DNA from: Bradyrhizobium sp. sGM-13
GTDB lineage: Bacteria > Pseudomonadota > Alphaproteobacteria > Rhizobiales > Xanthobacteraceae
Direction of reading: 5' to 3'
Assembly (NCBI RefSeq): GCF_018398875.1
Contig: NZ_JAGWDK010000026.1
Coordinates: forward strand, 1-64,000
Length of the DNA stretch: 64,000 nucleotides
Shown here: positions 47,344-55,311 of the stretch, in pieces
Layout of the letters: each line of letters opens with the position of its first letter
Numbering within the stretch: position 1 is the stretch's first letter
Notes under the pieces: model-generated
What the model saw: the letters and a program-made list of their open reading frames with translations, nothing else
The model's database searches: none
What the model was told of the DNA's origin: nothing
Position numbers and translations under genes: made by a program

Positions 47344-47371
47344 GAATTAGAAATTGCTCGAAAAGTTTCAA
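47344..47371 (-). promoter_or_regulatory. Predicted housekeeping promoter of the hsp20 operon
   Basis: On the minus strand TTGAAA (47371-47366) and TAATTC (47349-47344) are 16 bases apart. The start of transcription would fall near 47337, giving a leader that fits the ROSE element. ROSE genes in Bradyrhizobium use housekeeping promoters. A CTTGAA overlap means an RpoH-type promoter is not excluded. Confidence 0.55.
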
Positions 47372-47420
47372 GACGTCGGGAAAAATTTTGGGTCGCGCCG
47401 TCACGCCGGCGGTCGGACGC

Positions 47421-47714
47421 CTAGTCGGGCCTGAAGCCGCCCGATCCCGGTCCCGTCGATGCCGAACGCGCCGTTCGCACAACTGGGTGAGGCAGGTCGC
47501 GCGCAACCGTTTGCCCGATATCGCGGCCCGAGCGCAGGGCCGGCATTTCATTCGGCCTTTGGCCGATGGCGAGCAGCATGAACAAGGCTCGGTAGCCCTG
47601 ATAGCGGGCAGCCGGCCGGCTGCGCTCTCGGCCGCTCATGATCGGCCTGCCGCTCTCGTCGGTTACCCGCCATTCCCAACTCCGGCGGCGCTTGGTAACG
47701 GTCACGTCCTTCAT
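47421..47714 (-). CDS. Small hypothetical protein near the heat-shock operon
   Basis: The 97-residue frame starts MKDVTVTKRRRSWEW and contains RVTDESGRPIMSGRERSRPAARYQGYRALFMLLAIG, which reads as a two-strand plus helix fold seen in small conserved proteins of Bradyrhizobium; the last 40 residues are low in structure. The function is unknown. There is no clear ribosome-binding site, and the gene ends 50 bases before the hsp20 promoter, so a real but weakly supported gene. Confidence 0.5.
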   Translation of the reverse strand: MKDVTVTKRRRSWEWRVTDESGRPIMSGRERSRPAARYQGYRALFMLLAIGQRPNEMPALRSGRDIGQTVARDLPHPVVRTARSASTGPGSGGFRPD

Positions 47715-47794
47715 GTCAGACCAACATTGGGTCGCGCCGAATATTCCCGGCCCTGGTCGGGTTGCTCGACGAGCGGCGCGCCGCAACGGACATC

Positions 47795-48025
47795 TCAGGC
47801 CGCCGACGAGATCGGCGGCTCCGGTCTGTGAGAATGCTGTTCCGGGGCCTGGAAAGTGAGCGGAAATGTAGAGGCAGCGAGTCTTTCCAGAGCCGACTGT
47901 TCTTCGGAGAGCCGCTTTTCGATGTACTGTTGTTCAAGCTCTGTCAGCCTGGTTCTAAGAAGCCGGCGATAACGGTCGATATTGTTGCGATGCGTACGCA
48001 AACGGGCCAGTTTTTCGTCGATCAT
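47795..48025 (-). CDS. Small coiled-coil-like hypothetical protein
   Basis: The 76-residue product MIDEKLARLRTHRNNIDRY is strongly charged and helical for its first 50 residues (LRTRLTELEQQYIEKRLSEEQSALERLA), then has a Pro- and His-rich tail. AGGA lies 8 bases before the ATG at 48025; an ATG 9 bases further up (48034) is the alternative. The heptad-like pattern suggests a helical hairpin. I do not know the function. Confidence 0.6.
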   Translation of the reverse strand: MIDEKLARLRTHRNNIDRYRRLLRTRLTELEQQYIEKRLSEEQSALERLAASTFPLTFQAPEQHSHRPEPPISSAA

Positions 48026-48183
48026 CTTCGTCATCCTTGACGGTCGCTCTATCGTTCCTCTGAGTGGGGTTACGGCGGAGAATCCGCTTTGTGCAAAAAA
48101 ATATTCAGCGACAAACCACTGTCAAGCGCCTCGCCTCCACCATGTGGTTAGACGCAGTCTAGAGCCTTTCGGTTCGATTGAAT

Positions 48184-48682
48184 CTAGCGGGCGAATTCCG
48201 CGAACTGCTGCACCACCATCCGGTACACGTCGCGCCGGAACGGCACCACGAGGTCCGCGACACGGTCGAGCCGTTCCCAGCGCCAGGAATCGAATTCGGC
48301 CGGCTGGCCGTTGCGCTGCGTCAGCGGGTCGATCTCGTCGTCGCGGCCGGTGAACCGCAATGCGAACCATTTCTGTCGCTGGCCGCGGAATTTCGCCAAG
48401 CGATGGTCGACCGGCCCATCATACGGCGGAAATTCGTAATTCATCCAATCGGGTCTCGCCGAGGTATTCGGCGCTGACCGCCCCGGTCTCTTCCCAGAGT
48501 TCGCGCATGACGGCATCGCGTGGGTTCTCGTCGGCGTCGATGCCGCCCTGCGGCATCTGCCATTCTAGACCCGGCAAGATGATTTCCGGCCCGTCATCAC
48601 GGAAGCGGCGGCCGATCAGCACCTGACCCGAGGTGTTGAACAACGCGATCCCCACGTTGGGGCGATAGGGTTTGTCGGACAT
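48184..48682 (-). pseudogene. RppH-like Nudix hydrolase interrupted by a frameshift
   Basis: The first half (MSDKPYRPNVGIALFNTSG) has an intact Nudix box GGIDADENPRDAVMRELWEETGA and reads to LGETR, then goes out of frame and stops at 48419. The second half continues in another frame from DWMNYEFPPYDGP through FRGQRQKWFALRFTG to the end at 48184. Removing one G from the GGG at 48451-48453 (plus strand) restores ETDWMNYEFPP. The intact paralogue lies directly upstream. It is either a recent pseudogene or a sequencing error. Confidence 0.85.
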
Positions 48683-48733
48683 GTCCTGATAAGTGCCGGT
48701 TCGCGTCACATAGACGCGTCACAAAGAAAGTGG

Positions 48734-49237
48734 CTAACTGCCCGCTAGGCTGGCGAATTCCTTGACCACGCGCTCATAGACCGGCCGTTTGAACGGAACG
48801 ATCAGGTTCGGCAGATTCTTCATCGGCTCCCAGCGCCAGCTAACGAATTCGGCCTTGTGGCCGCCGCCGGGGCTCGCGACGTTGATCTCGTTATCCTTGC
48901 CGGTGAAACGCACCGCGTACCATTTCTGCCGTTGCCCGCGATAGCGGCCCTTCCAGGCGCGGCCGGCCACCGTGCGTGGGATGTCGTAGATCAGCCAATC
49001 CGGGACTTCGCCAAGCTTCTCCACCGAGCGTACGCTGGTTTCCTCGTAAAGCTCGCGCTTGGCGGCCTCCCAAGTATCCTCGCCGGGATCTACCCCGCCC
49101 TGCGGCATCTGCCAGACGTGGGATTCGTCGACATGTTCAATGCCGCCAGCGCGCCGGCCAATGAAAACCAGCCCGGCTGCATTGATCAGCATCATGCCGA
49201 CGCAGGTCCGGTAGGGCAGGTCCTCGTAGCGCGCCAT
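48734..49237 (-). CDS. rppH: RNA pyrophosphohydrolase RppH
   Basis: RppH removes pyrophosphate from the 5' end of mRNA to start decay. The 167-residue product has MARYEDLPYRTCVGMMLIN, the Nudix box GGVDPGEDTWEAAKRELYEETSV with catalytic glutamates, and the RppH phrases KGRYRGQRQKWYAVRFTG and SWRWEPMKNLPNLIVPFKRPVYERVV. The paralogue downstream shares this layout but is frameshifted. Confidence 0.94.
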   Translation of the reverse strand: MARYEDLPYRTCVGMMLINAAGLVFIGRRAGGIEHVDESHVWQMPQGGVDPGEDTWEAAKRELYEETSVRSVEKLGEVPDWLIYDIPRTVAGRAWKGRYRGQRQKWYAVRFTGKDNEINVASPGGGHKAEFVSWRWEPMKNLPNLIVPFKRPVYERVVKEFASLAGS

Positions 49238-49333
49238 TTCCGTCAGGACTCCTATAGCTGCAGCAAGTCACCCGCAAACCTGCCGGGGCGGCGCAATCCG
49301 AGGGAGCCCGGATTGCTGCCATCAGGTTGATCT

Positions 49334-50545
49334 CTAGCCCGATTTTGATTTCAGCATCGCCGTTGTCAATGGCACGAGCATGATGCCGCGGGCCTCAAGA
49401 GTCTTGATCCAGGCGGCAATCCGCTCGATCGAAACCGGTAGCGCCGAGGCGACGCCCACAGCCAGTCCGCGCTCCTTGGCGAGCGTTTCCAGCTTCACCA
49501 GAGTTCGGTCGATTTCGGCCGAGGTCGGCACGGCATCGATGGTGAAATCGGCCTTGGCGAAGGGCATCGATTGGGCTGCCGTCAGGGACGGCGCGGCGCT
49601 CCGCGGCGAGGAGCCGTCATCGAGATAGCCGAGGCCGCGCTTGGCTGCCTCCCGGATGATCGGCTGCATCACTGTGTCGGTGGCCGTGAAACGCGCCCCC
49701 ATGAAATTGGCGATCCCGGCATAGCCCTGGAACCGGCTGAGGTGCCAGTACAGCCGGTCGATGTTCTGCTCTGACGTCAGCGTCGTGAGCAAGGTCTGCG
49801 GGCCGGGGTCGTTATCAGGATAATCGAACGGCTCCATTGGAACCTGCAGCAGGATCTCGTGGCGCTGCGCGCGGGCCCGTTCGGCCAACTTGGCGGGATC
49901 CGCCCCATAAGGCGTAAACGCCAGGGTCACGGCCGGCGGCAGTTTCATGATGGCATCGGTCGTCTTGGCAGCGCCGACGCCGAGGCCACCGATGACGATG
50001 GCGACCACCGGCATCTTCGCGGCCTTGGTGCGGTCGGCGTCGGCCGCGTAGACAGTGAAGGGTTTCAGACCGTCGGCAACCGCCGGGATCATGCCGTAGC
50101 GCGACTTTTCGAGGAGCCGCTGATCGATGCCGGCCATCGCGGTTGCCGGCGCGGGGTCCGAGCCGGACTTGTCGGCGGCATCGCTGCCGATCACGACGTC
50201 CTGGCGCTTGCCGCTGGAGCCATCGATGATGGTGACGGTCCTATTATCACCCTTATTGTCGCCGGCCGGGGCCTGCTGTAGCGGACTTTTTGCGGCCTGT
50301 TCGGCGTGGCCGGAAGCCACCGGCTGCTTGTCGTCTCCCGCAGGCCCGCGCAATGCGACGTGGGCGACGGGCTCGCCACCCAACGGATTGTCGGTAAACA
50401 GAGCGATGGTCAGGAAGGCGACCAGGAACAGGCCGAGCAGCATGGCCAGCGCCTGCACCGCGGTGAACGGCAGCCGAAACCGCCGCTTCTGGCGCTCCGT
50501 CTTCTGTCCAAGCGGCGTGCTCAGTTCGTCGGCCGTTTCCGTCAT
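49334..50545 (-). CDS. Divergent polysaccharide deacetylase family protein (YibQ-like)
   Basis: The 403-residue product has a short cytoplasmic part, one membrane anchor (about 30-55, VQALAMLLGLFLVAFLTIALF), a low-complexity spacer, and a periplasmic NodB-like fold (about 165-400) with VAIVIGGLGVGAAKT, LAFTPYGADP, LLQVPMEPFDYPDNDPGPQTLL and FMGARFTA. This matches the YibQ/DUF610 family, often found next to envC and ctpA, as here. The catalytic competence is unproven. The ATG at 50545 was chosen; an earlier start would reach into the terminator. Confidence 0.9.
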   Translation of the reverse strand: MTETADELSTPLGQKTERQKRRFRLPFTAVQALAMLLGLFLVAFLTIALFTDNPLGGEPVAHVALRGPAGDDKQPVASGHAEQAAKSPLQQAPAGDNKGDNRTVTIIDGSSGKRQDVVIGSDAADKSGSDPAPATAMAGIDQRLLEKSRYGMIPAVADGLKPFTVYAADADRTKAAKMPVVAIVIGGLGVGAAKTTDAIMKLPPAVTLAFTPYGADPAKLAERARAQRHEILLQVPMEPFDYPDNDPGPQTLLTTLTSEQNIDRLYWHLSRFQGYAGIANFMGARFTATDTVMQPIIREAAKRGLGYLDDGSSPRSAAPSLTAAQSMPFAKADFTIDAVPTSAEIDRTLVKLETLAKERGLAVGVASALPVSIERIAAWIKTLEARGIMLVPLTTAMLKSKSG

Positions 50546-50654
50546 AGACCTCCCCGAATCAACCTCGCCGACGATACCACGAGGAGTCGGGTTCGAGCGC
50601 TCGGCCGCGCGCAAAAGCGCCTCGCCGGGCCAGCGGACGGGCCGGAACCGCAAC

Positions 50655-50684
50655 AAAAAAAGGCGGCCCGGAGGCCGCCTTTTC
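50655..50684 (-). terminator. Rho-independent terminator downstream of ctpA
   Basis: On the minus strand AAGGCGGCC-TCCG-GGCCGCCTTTTTTT forms a strong stem and T run, 26 bases beyond the ctpA stop at 50710. The same stem also has TTTTCTT on the other side. It separates ctpA from the YibQ-like gene. Confidence 0.9.
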
Positions 50685-50709
50685 TTCACGGAAATTTACG
50701 GGGCTATGA

Positions 50710-52065
50710 TCAGTTCGCCGCCTTGGCTGGCTTGTCGACTGCCGCCTTGTCGCCGGGCGCCGGTGCGCTGCTTGCCGTCGACTTGATGCCGTGCAGCAGG
50801 TCGGCGGCGGTCTTCAGCGCCTTGTCGTCCTTGGCGTCCGGCGGCACGTAGGACTGCGAGCCGGTCTTCTCGTCGCCATCGGTCTTCAGATGGCCGCGTA
50901 GCGAGGCCTCGCCCTTGGTGTCGGTGCGCGCCTTCAATTCGTCCGGCACGTCCTGCAGCACCTCGATATCGGGCACGATGCCCTTGGCCTGGATCGACTT
51001 GCCCGACGGCGTGAAGTAGCGCGCGGTGGTGAGGCGCAGCGCGCCGTTGCCGCTGCCGAGCGGGATGATGGTCTGTACCGAGCCCTTGCCGAATGAGCGC
51101 GTGCCGACAAGCGTCGCGCGCTTGTGGTCCTGCAGCGCGCCGGCGACGATTTCGGAAGCCGAAGCCGAGCCGCCGTTGATCAGCACGATGATCGGCTTGC
51201 CCTTGGTGAGGTCGCCCGAATGGGCGGCGCGGCGCTGGGTCTCCTCGGCATTGCGGCCGCGAGTCGAGACGATCTCGCCGCGCTCGAGGAAGGTGTCGGA
51301 AACGGTGACCGCTTCTTCCAGCAAGCCGCCGGGATTATTTCTGAGGTCGATGATGTAGCCCTTCAGCTTGTCGCCGATCTGGTTCGAGAGGTTGCCGATC
51401 TCGCGCTTCAGGCCTTCAGTAGTCTGCTCGTTGAAGGTGGTGACGCGGATATAGGCGATGTCGTCCTGCTCGATGCGCGCGCGGACGGAGCGGACGCGGA
51501 TGTTGTCGCGCACCAGCGTCACTTCGATCGGATTTTCCTGGCCCTTGCGGATGATCTTGAGACGGATCTTGGTATTGACCGGTCCGCGCATCTTCTCAAC
51601 CGCCTGATTGAGGGTGAGACCCTGCACGGCTTCGTCGTCGAGATTGGTGATGATATCGTTGGCCATGATGCCGGCCTTCGACGCCGGCGTGTCGTCGATC
51701 GGCGAGACGACCTTGATCAGCCCGTCTTCCATCGTGACCTCGATGCCGAGCCCGCCGAACTCACCGCGGGTCTGTACCTGCATGTCACGGAAGCTCTTGG
51801 CGTCCATATAGCTGGAATGCGGATCGAGGCCGGTCAGCATTCCCGAGATCGCCGATTCGACCAGCTTGGAGTCGTCGGGCTTCTCGACATAGTCGCTACG
51901 CACGCGCTCGAACACGTCGCCGAACAGATTGAGCTGGCGGTAGGTGTCCGACGTCGCAGCACGCGCACTCGATCCCATCAGCACGGAACGAGGCTGCGTG
52001 ACGAAGAGCGTCAAAGCCGCACCGGTGGCGGCGCTGAGAAGAATTACAGAAGTCTTGCGCATCAT
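50710..52065 (-). CDS. ctpA: Carboxy-terminal processing peptidase CtpA (S41)
   Basis: This periplasmic serine protease trims C-termini of envelope proteins. The 451-residue product has an N-terminal signal (VILLSAATGAALTLFV), the S41 N-terminal region with LDPHSSYMD, a PDZ domain (about 95-165), and the protease core with YIRVTTFNEQT, IDLRNNPGGLL, catalytic Ser in NGGSASASEIVAGALQDH and Lys in GTRSFGKGSVQ. The C-terminal tail is acidic and Ala/Lys-rich. It overlaps the EnvC-like gene by 4 bases. Confidence 0.95.
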   Translation of the reverse strand: MMRKTSVILLSAATGAALTLFVTQPRSVLMGSSARAATSDTYRQLNLFGDVFERVRSDYVEKPDDSKLVESAISGMLTGLDPHSSYMDAKSFRDMQVQTRGEFGGLGIEVTMEDGLIKVVSPIDDTPASKAGIMANDIITNLDDEAVQGLTLNQAVEKMRGPVNTKIRLKIIRKGQENPIEVTLVRDNIRVRSVRARIEQDDIAYIRVTTFNEQTTEGLKREIGNLSNQIGDKLKGYIIDLRNNPGGLLEEAVTVSDTFLERGEIVSTRGRNAEETQRRAAHSGDLTKGKPIIVLINGGSASASEIVAGALQDHKRATLVGTRSFGKGSVQTIIPLGSGNGALRLTTARYFTPSGKSIQAKGIVPDIEVLQDVPDELKARTDTKGEASLRGHLKTDGDEKTGSQSYVPPDAKDDKALKTAADLLHGIKSTASSAPAPGDKAAVDKPAKAAN

Positions 52066-53444
52066 CCGCGAACCTTTTCGCCTTCACTTGCGGCCCACCA
52101 TGGGCCTGAGTCGATTGGAGTGCCGTCCTTGCGGAACTCGACGTAGAGCACCGGCTGGCTCGCGGTCGTCGCGAGGATGGATGCGACTTGGGACGTTGTT
52201 CCCATGGTCGCGACCGGCTCTCCCGTAAGTACAAACTGGCCGATGTTTACCGAAATGCGCTCCATCCCGGCGATCAGGACATGATACCCGCCCCCGGCAT
52301 TGAGGATCAAGAGTTGTCCGTAGCTGCGGAAGGGTCCGGCGTAAACAACCCAGCCGTCACACGGTGTTGTGACCTGAGCACCGGCGCGCGTCGCCAAAGA
52401 AATGCCTTTTTCCACGCCACCCGCGCCGTCGGAACCGCCAAAATTGCGAATCTTGCGCCCATTGACCGGAAAGGCGAATAGTCCCTTCGCAGAAGCGAAT
52501 GCGATCGCCGGACTCAGCCGGGCGGGATCTTTCAATGCTCCCAGATTGGGCTTGCCGCCCGGGGCAGCCGGGGCGCCCTGCAGGCTGGCGGTCGCGGCCG
52601 CCTTGGCGGCGCTCTTCAGATCCTGTTCCATTTTCCCGATCAGACCCTGCAGGCTGTCGACCTGCCTGGACAGGCTGATGGCGCGTGCGCCTTCGGCCTC
52701 CATGTCCTTTTCGATCGCGCTCTGCTTGCGCTGCCGTTCTTCCACCAGCGCCGCCAGTCGGATGGAATCGTCCTTCAGCTTGTCGCGGTCCCGCGCAAGT
52801 ATGTCGCGCTCGGTGGCGATGTTCTTGCGCAGGGTCACGAGCTCGCCGAGATCGGCGGCAAGCTTCTCCGCGCGGCCGCGCAGTTCGGGGACGACCGCGC
52901 CGAGCAGCATGGCTGTGCGCAGCGACTGCAGTGCGTCCTCAGGCCGGACCAGCAGCGCCGGCGGCGTGCGCCGGCCGGCGCGCTGCAAGGCCGCCAGCAC
53001 CTCGATGATTTCAGCGCGGCGTGAATCGAGCGAGGCGCGGGCCTGCTGCTCGCGCGCGTCCAGCGGGCGCAGCCGCCCCTCGGTCTCGCCGATGCGAGTT
53101 TCGATGCTGCGCACCTGGGTAGCGATGTCGATCAGTTGCTGGTTGAGCTTGGAGCGGTCCTGCCCGATCGCGGCGATGTCGGCCTTTAGCTTCTGTTGCA
53201 GTTCGGCCGCCTTGCGTTGCTCCTCGCGCGCGGCTTCCAGTTCCTGCTCGCGCTGCTTGATGACATCGGGCGAAACGGCAGTTGCTTGCTGCGCGGTTGC
53301 GGCGGGTTGCGCCGCCGCCGGCAAAAGCGACGTCACCGCAAAGCTTGCGGACAGCAGGATCAGGGGAAGCGAGACGGCTGACATCAGCGGTGCCCCGCGA
53401 TGGCCGGTGTCAGGGTATGAATGAATGTGCTGCGTTGAATGCAT
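52062..53444 (-). CDS. EnvC-like murein hydrolase activator (degenerate M23)
   Basis: EnvC activates N-acetylmuramoyl-L-alanine amidases at the septum. The product has a signal segment (LPLILLSASFAVTSLLPAAAQ), a long coiled coil (about 50-270, with repeated EAAREEQRKAAELQQKL-like heptads), and a LytM/M23 fold at the C-terminus. The metal ligands of active M23 enzymes are missing: the HxxxD is replaced by EKGIS and the HLHFE by VLYVEF. This fits an activator. Start 53444 or the ATG at 53384; the longer form has a more basic N-terminus. Confidence 0.9.
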   Translation of the reverse strand: MHSTQHIHSYPDTGHRGAPLMSAVSLPLILLSASFAVTSLLPAAAQPAATAQQATAVSPDVIKQREQELEAAREEQRKAAELQQKLKADIAAIGQDRSKLNQQLIDIATQVRSIETRIGETEGRLRPLDAREQQARASLDSRRAEIIEVLAALQRAGRRTPPALLVRPEDALQSLRTAMLLGAVVPELRGRAEKLAADLGELVTLRKNIATERDILARDRDKLKDDSIRLAALVEERQRKQSAIEKDMEAEGARAISLSRQVDSLQGLIGKMEQDLKSAAKAAATASLQGAPAAPGGKPNLGALKDPARLSPAIAFASAKGLFAFPVNGRKIRNFGGSDGAGGVEKGISLATRAGAQVTTPCDGWVVYAGPFRSYGQLLILNAGGGYHVLIAGMERISVNIGQFVLTGEPVATMGTTSQVASILATTASQPVLYVEFRKDGTPIDSGPWWAASEGEKVRG

Positions 53445-53484
53445 CCGGCCTATTCAGCGTTCTCTGTATTCACGTCACCGTGCC

Positions 53485-53967
53485 TTACGCGCGGTGGTAG
53501 GGGTGGCCGGCCAGAATGGTGGCGGCCCGATAAATCTGTTCAAGAAGCATGACGCGAACCATTTGATGCGGCCAGGTCGCCGAGCCGAACGCAATGCGTA
53601 ATTTAGCCTTGCGCTGCAAATCGGGCGAAAGTCCGTCGGCGCCGCCGATGGCGAAAATTGTGTTGGCGATCCCTTCATCCCGCCAATTGCCGAGCTGCCG
53701 GGCGAAGGTCGCGCTATCGATGTTCTTGCCGTGCTCGTCCAGCGCCACCAGCATGGATTTCTCCGGTATCGCCGCCGAAATCGCGGCGGCCTCCTCCGAT
53801 ATCCGGGTCGCGGTGTCGCGTGCGCGGCTTTCGGGAATTTCATGGATCGAAAGCCCGCGAAAACCGAGCTTGCGGCCGATGTCCTCGAAGCGCTCGCGGT
53901 AGCGTTCGGCCAGCTCCTGCTCCGGGCCTTGCTTCAGCCGGCCTATTGAAACCACGACGAGGCGCAT
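53485..53967 (-). CDS. rlmH: 23S rRNA pseudouridine-1915 N3-methyltransferase RlmH
   Basis: RlmH methylates pseudouridine 1915 in 23S rRNA with SAM. The 160-residue product has MRLVVVSIGRLKQGPEQELAERY, LVALDEHGKNIDSATFA, the trefoil-knot SAM loop FAIGGADGLS and the ending LLEQIYRAATILAGHPYHRA, all typical. The ATG at 53967 is the family start; a longer frame upstream is not. It precedes envC by about 40 bases and follows rsfS. Confidence 0.96.
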   Translation of the reverse strand: MRLVVVSIGRLKQGPEQELAERYRERFEDIGRKLGFRGLSIHEIPESRARDTATRISEEAAAISAAIPEKSMLVALDEHGKNIDSATFARQLGNWRDEGIANTIFAIGGADGLSPDLQRKAKLRIAFGSATWPHQMVRVMLLEQIYRAATILAGHPYHRA

Positions 53968-54062
53968 GAATGCTGTTTCTGGCGTGCACTTTCCGGCACG
54001 CGCGCTTTTCGCGCGCGCTGGCAAACTACATGCGCCTTAGCCGATTCGCATCGGCCGAGGTT

Positions 54063-54512
54063 TCAGATCGCTGCCGCCGCCGGGTTTTGCGTCCACAACC
54101 TTTCAAGATTGTAGAATTCGCGCACCTCGGGTCTGAACACGTGCACGACCACATCGCCGGAATCGATCAGCACCCAGTCGCAATTGGGCAAGCCCTCGAC
54201 ATGGATGTTCTTGATGCCGGTTTCCTTCAGAGCTTTCGTGACGTTTTCCGCGATCGCGCCGACATGCCGGTTGGCCCGGCCTGACGTGACGATCATGTAG
54301 TCGGAAAAGGCGGATTTGCCGCGAAGGTCGATGGTGATCGTTTCTTCCGCCTTCATATCGTCGAGGCGGGAGAGGATCATATTCAGCGTCTTGTCGGCGT
54401 CGGGTTGCGCCTTCAAGGCCGCAGCTTGTGTCGATGTTTTACCCGTGTTCTTGGCGGATTTGCCAGAAGTCTTGCTAGTTGGCTTGGGTAAAACAGACTT
54501 GGACTTGGACAA
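54063..54512 (-). CDS. rsfS: Ribosome silencing factor RsfS
   Basis: RsfS binds ribosomal protein L14 and blocks subunit joining under starvation. The 149-residue product has a lysine/serine-rich N-terminal extension (about 1-38), then the RsfS core: ITIDLRGKSAFSDYMIVTSGRANRHVGAIAENV, GLPNCDWVLIDSGDVVVHVFRPEVREFYNLERLW. The extension is longer than usual and basic. It is between nadD and rlmH, the normal order. Confidence 0.95.
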   Translation of the reverse strand: MSKSKSVLPKPTSKTSGKSAKNTGKTSTQAAALKAQPDADKTLNMILSRLDDMKAEETITIDLRGKSAFSDYMIVTSGRANRHVGAIAENVTKALKETGIKNIHVEGLPNCDWVLIDSGDVVVHVFRPEVREFYNLERLWTQNPAAAAI

Positions 54513-54647
54513 TACAGATGTGGCCAGGGACCATTCCTTTCACTGTATCGCGAACGCCGAATCCCGACGTCCGCGGACCATATTAGGCATGTGGGGTTAA
54601 TGGTTTCAATATTCCAGTGACCCCACCCGCCGGTTCAGACCTAACTG

Positions 54648-55292
54648 TCACTTCTTTTTTGCCTTCCAGCTCCCATCGGAGTTCCGCAGGCCCGTCGACG
54701 ACAGGTTCAGTTTCATGCCTGTGAGGAAAATCCAGGCCGGCGCCTGCTGGTCGGCCAGCCGGGCCGCCTGATTCTCGGGCAACCTATACCGGGCCAGCGC
54801 CTGGGCAGATGGCGCGGCGAGCGCCCGGAAACTCTGCGGCGGACGATCGATGACGGCGAGCGGCACCTCGGCAGCGATGCGCCGCCAATCCTTCCAGCGA
54901 TGGAACTGCGCGAGATTGTCGGCGCCCATGATCCAGACGAAGCGCACGCCGGAAACGCGGCGGCGCAAATGAATGATCGTGTCGACAGTGTACCTGGTGC
55001 CGATGACAGCTTCGAGACAACTGATATCGATGCGCGGATCGTCGGCGACGTCGCGCGCGGCGCGCGCCCGTTCGCCAAGGCCATGCAGCCGGCCGGTATC
55101 CTTGAGCGGATTGCCGGGTGTCAGCAGCCACCAAACGCGATCGAGCTTCAAGCGCTTCAGCGCAAACAGGCTGATGGCGCGATGCGCCGCGTGCGGCGGA
55201 TTGAATGAGCCGCCGAGCAGGCCTATGCGCATGCCGTTGGTATGGAAGGGGATGGCTTGCGCGGCGGATTGCAATTGCATCAATCGGATCAC
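54648..55292 (-). CDS. nadD: Nicotinate-nucleotide adenylyltransferase NadD
   Basis: NadD adenylylates nicotinate mononucleotide in NAD synthesis. The 214-residue product has GLLGGSFNPPHAAHR, the nucleotidyltransferase motif, in which the usual HxGH is HAAH (residues 34-37). It also has WWLLTPGNPLKD, FVWIMGADNLAQFHRWKDW and the C-terminal SSTGLR. The start is uncertain; the M at residue 21 (MRIGLLGGSF) is a conservative alternative. The usual second motif is present, so the enzyme is probably active. Confidence 0.92.
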   Translation of the reverse strand: MIRLMQLQSAAQAIPFHTNGMRIGLLGGSFNPPHAAHRAISLFALKRLKLDRVWWLLTPGNPLKDTGRLHGLGERARAARDVADDPRIDISCLEAVIGTRYTVDTIIHLRRRVSGVRFVWIMGADNLAQFHRWKDWRRIAAEVPLAVIDRPPQSFRALAAPSAQALARYRLPENQAARLADQQAPAWIFLTGMKLNLSSTGLRNSDGSWKAKKK

Positions 55293-55311
55293 CGCGTGCG
55301 CGGGGCTGTGT

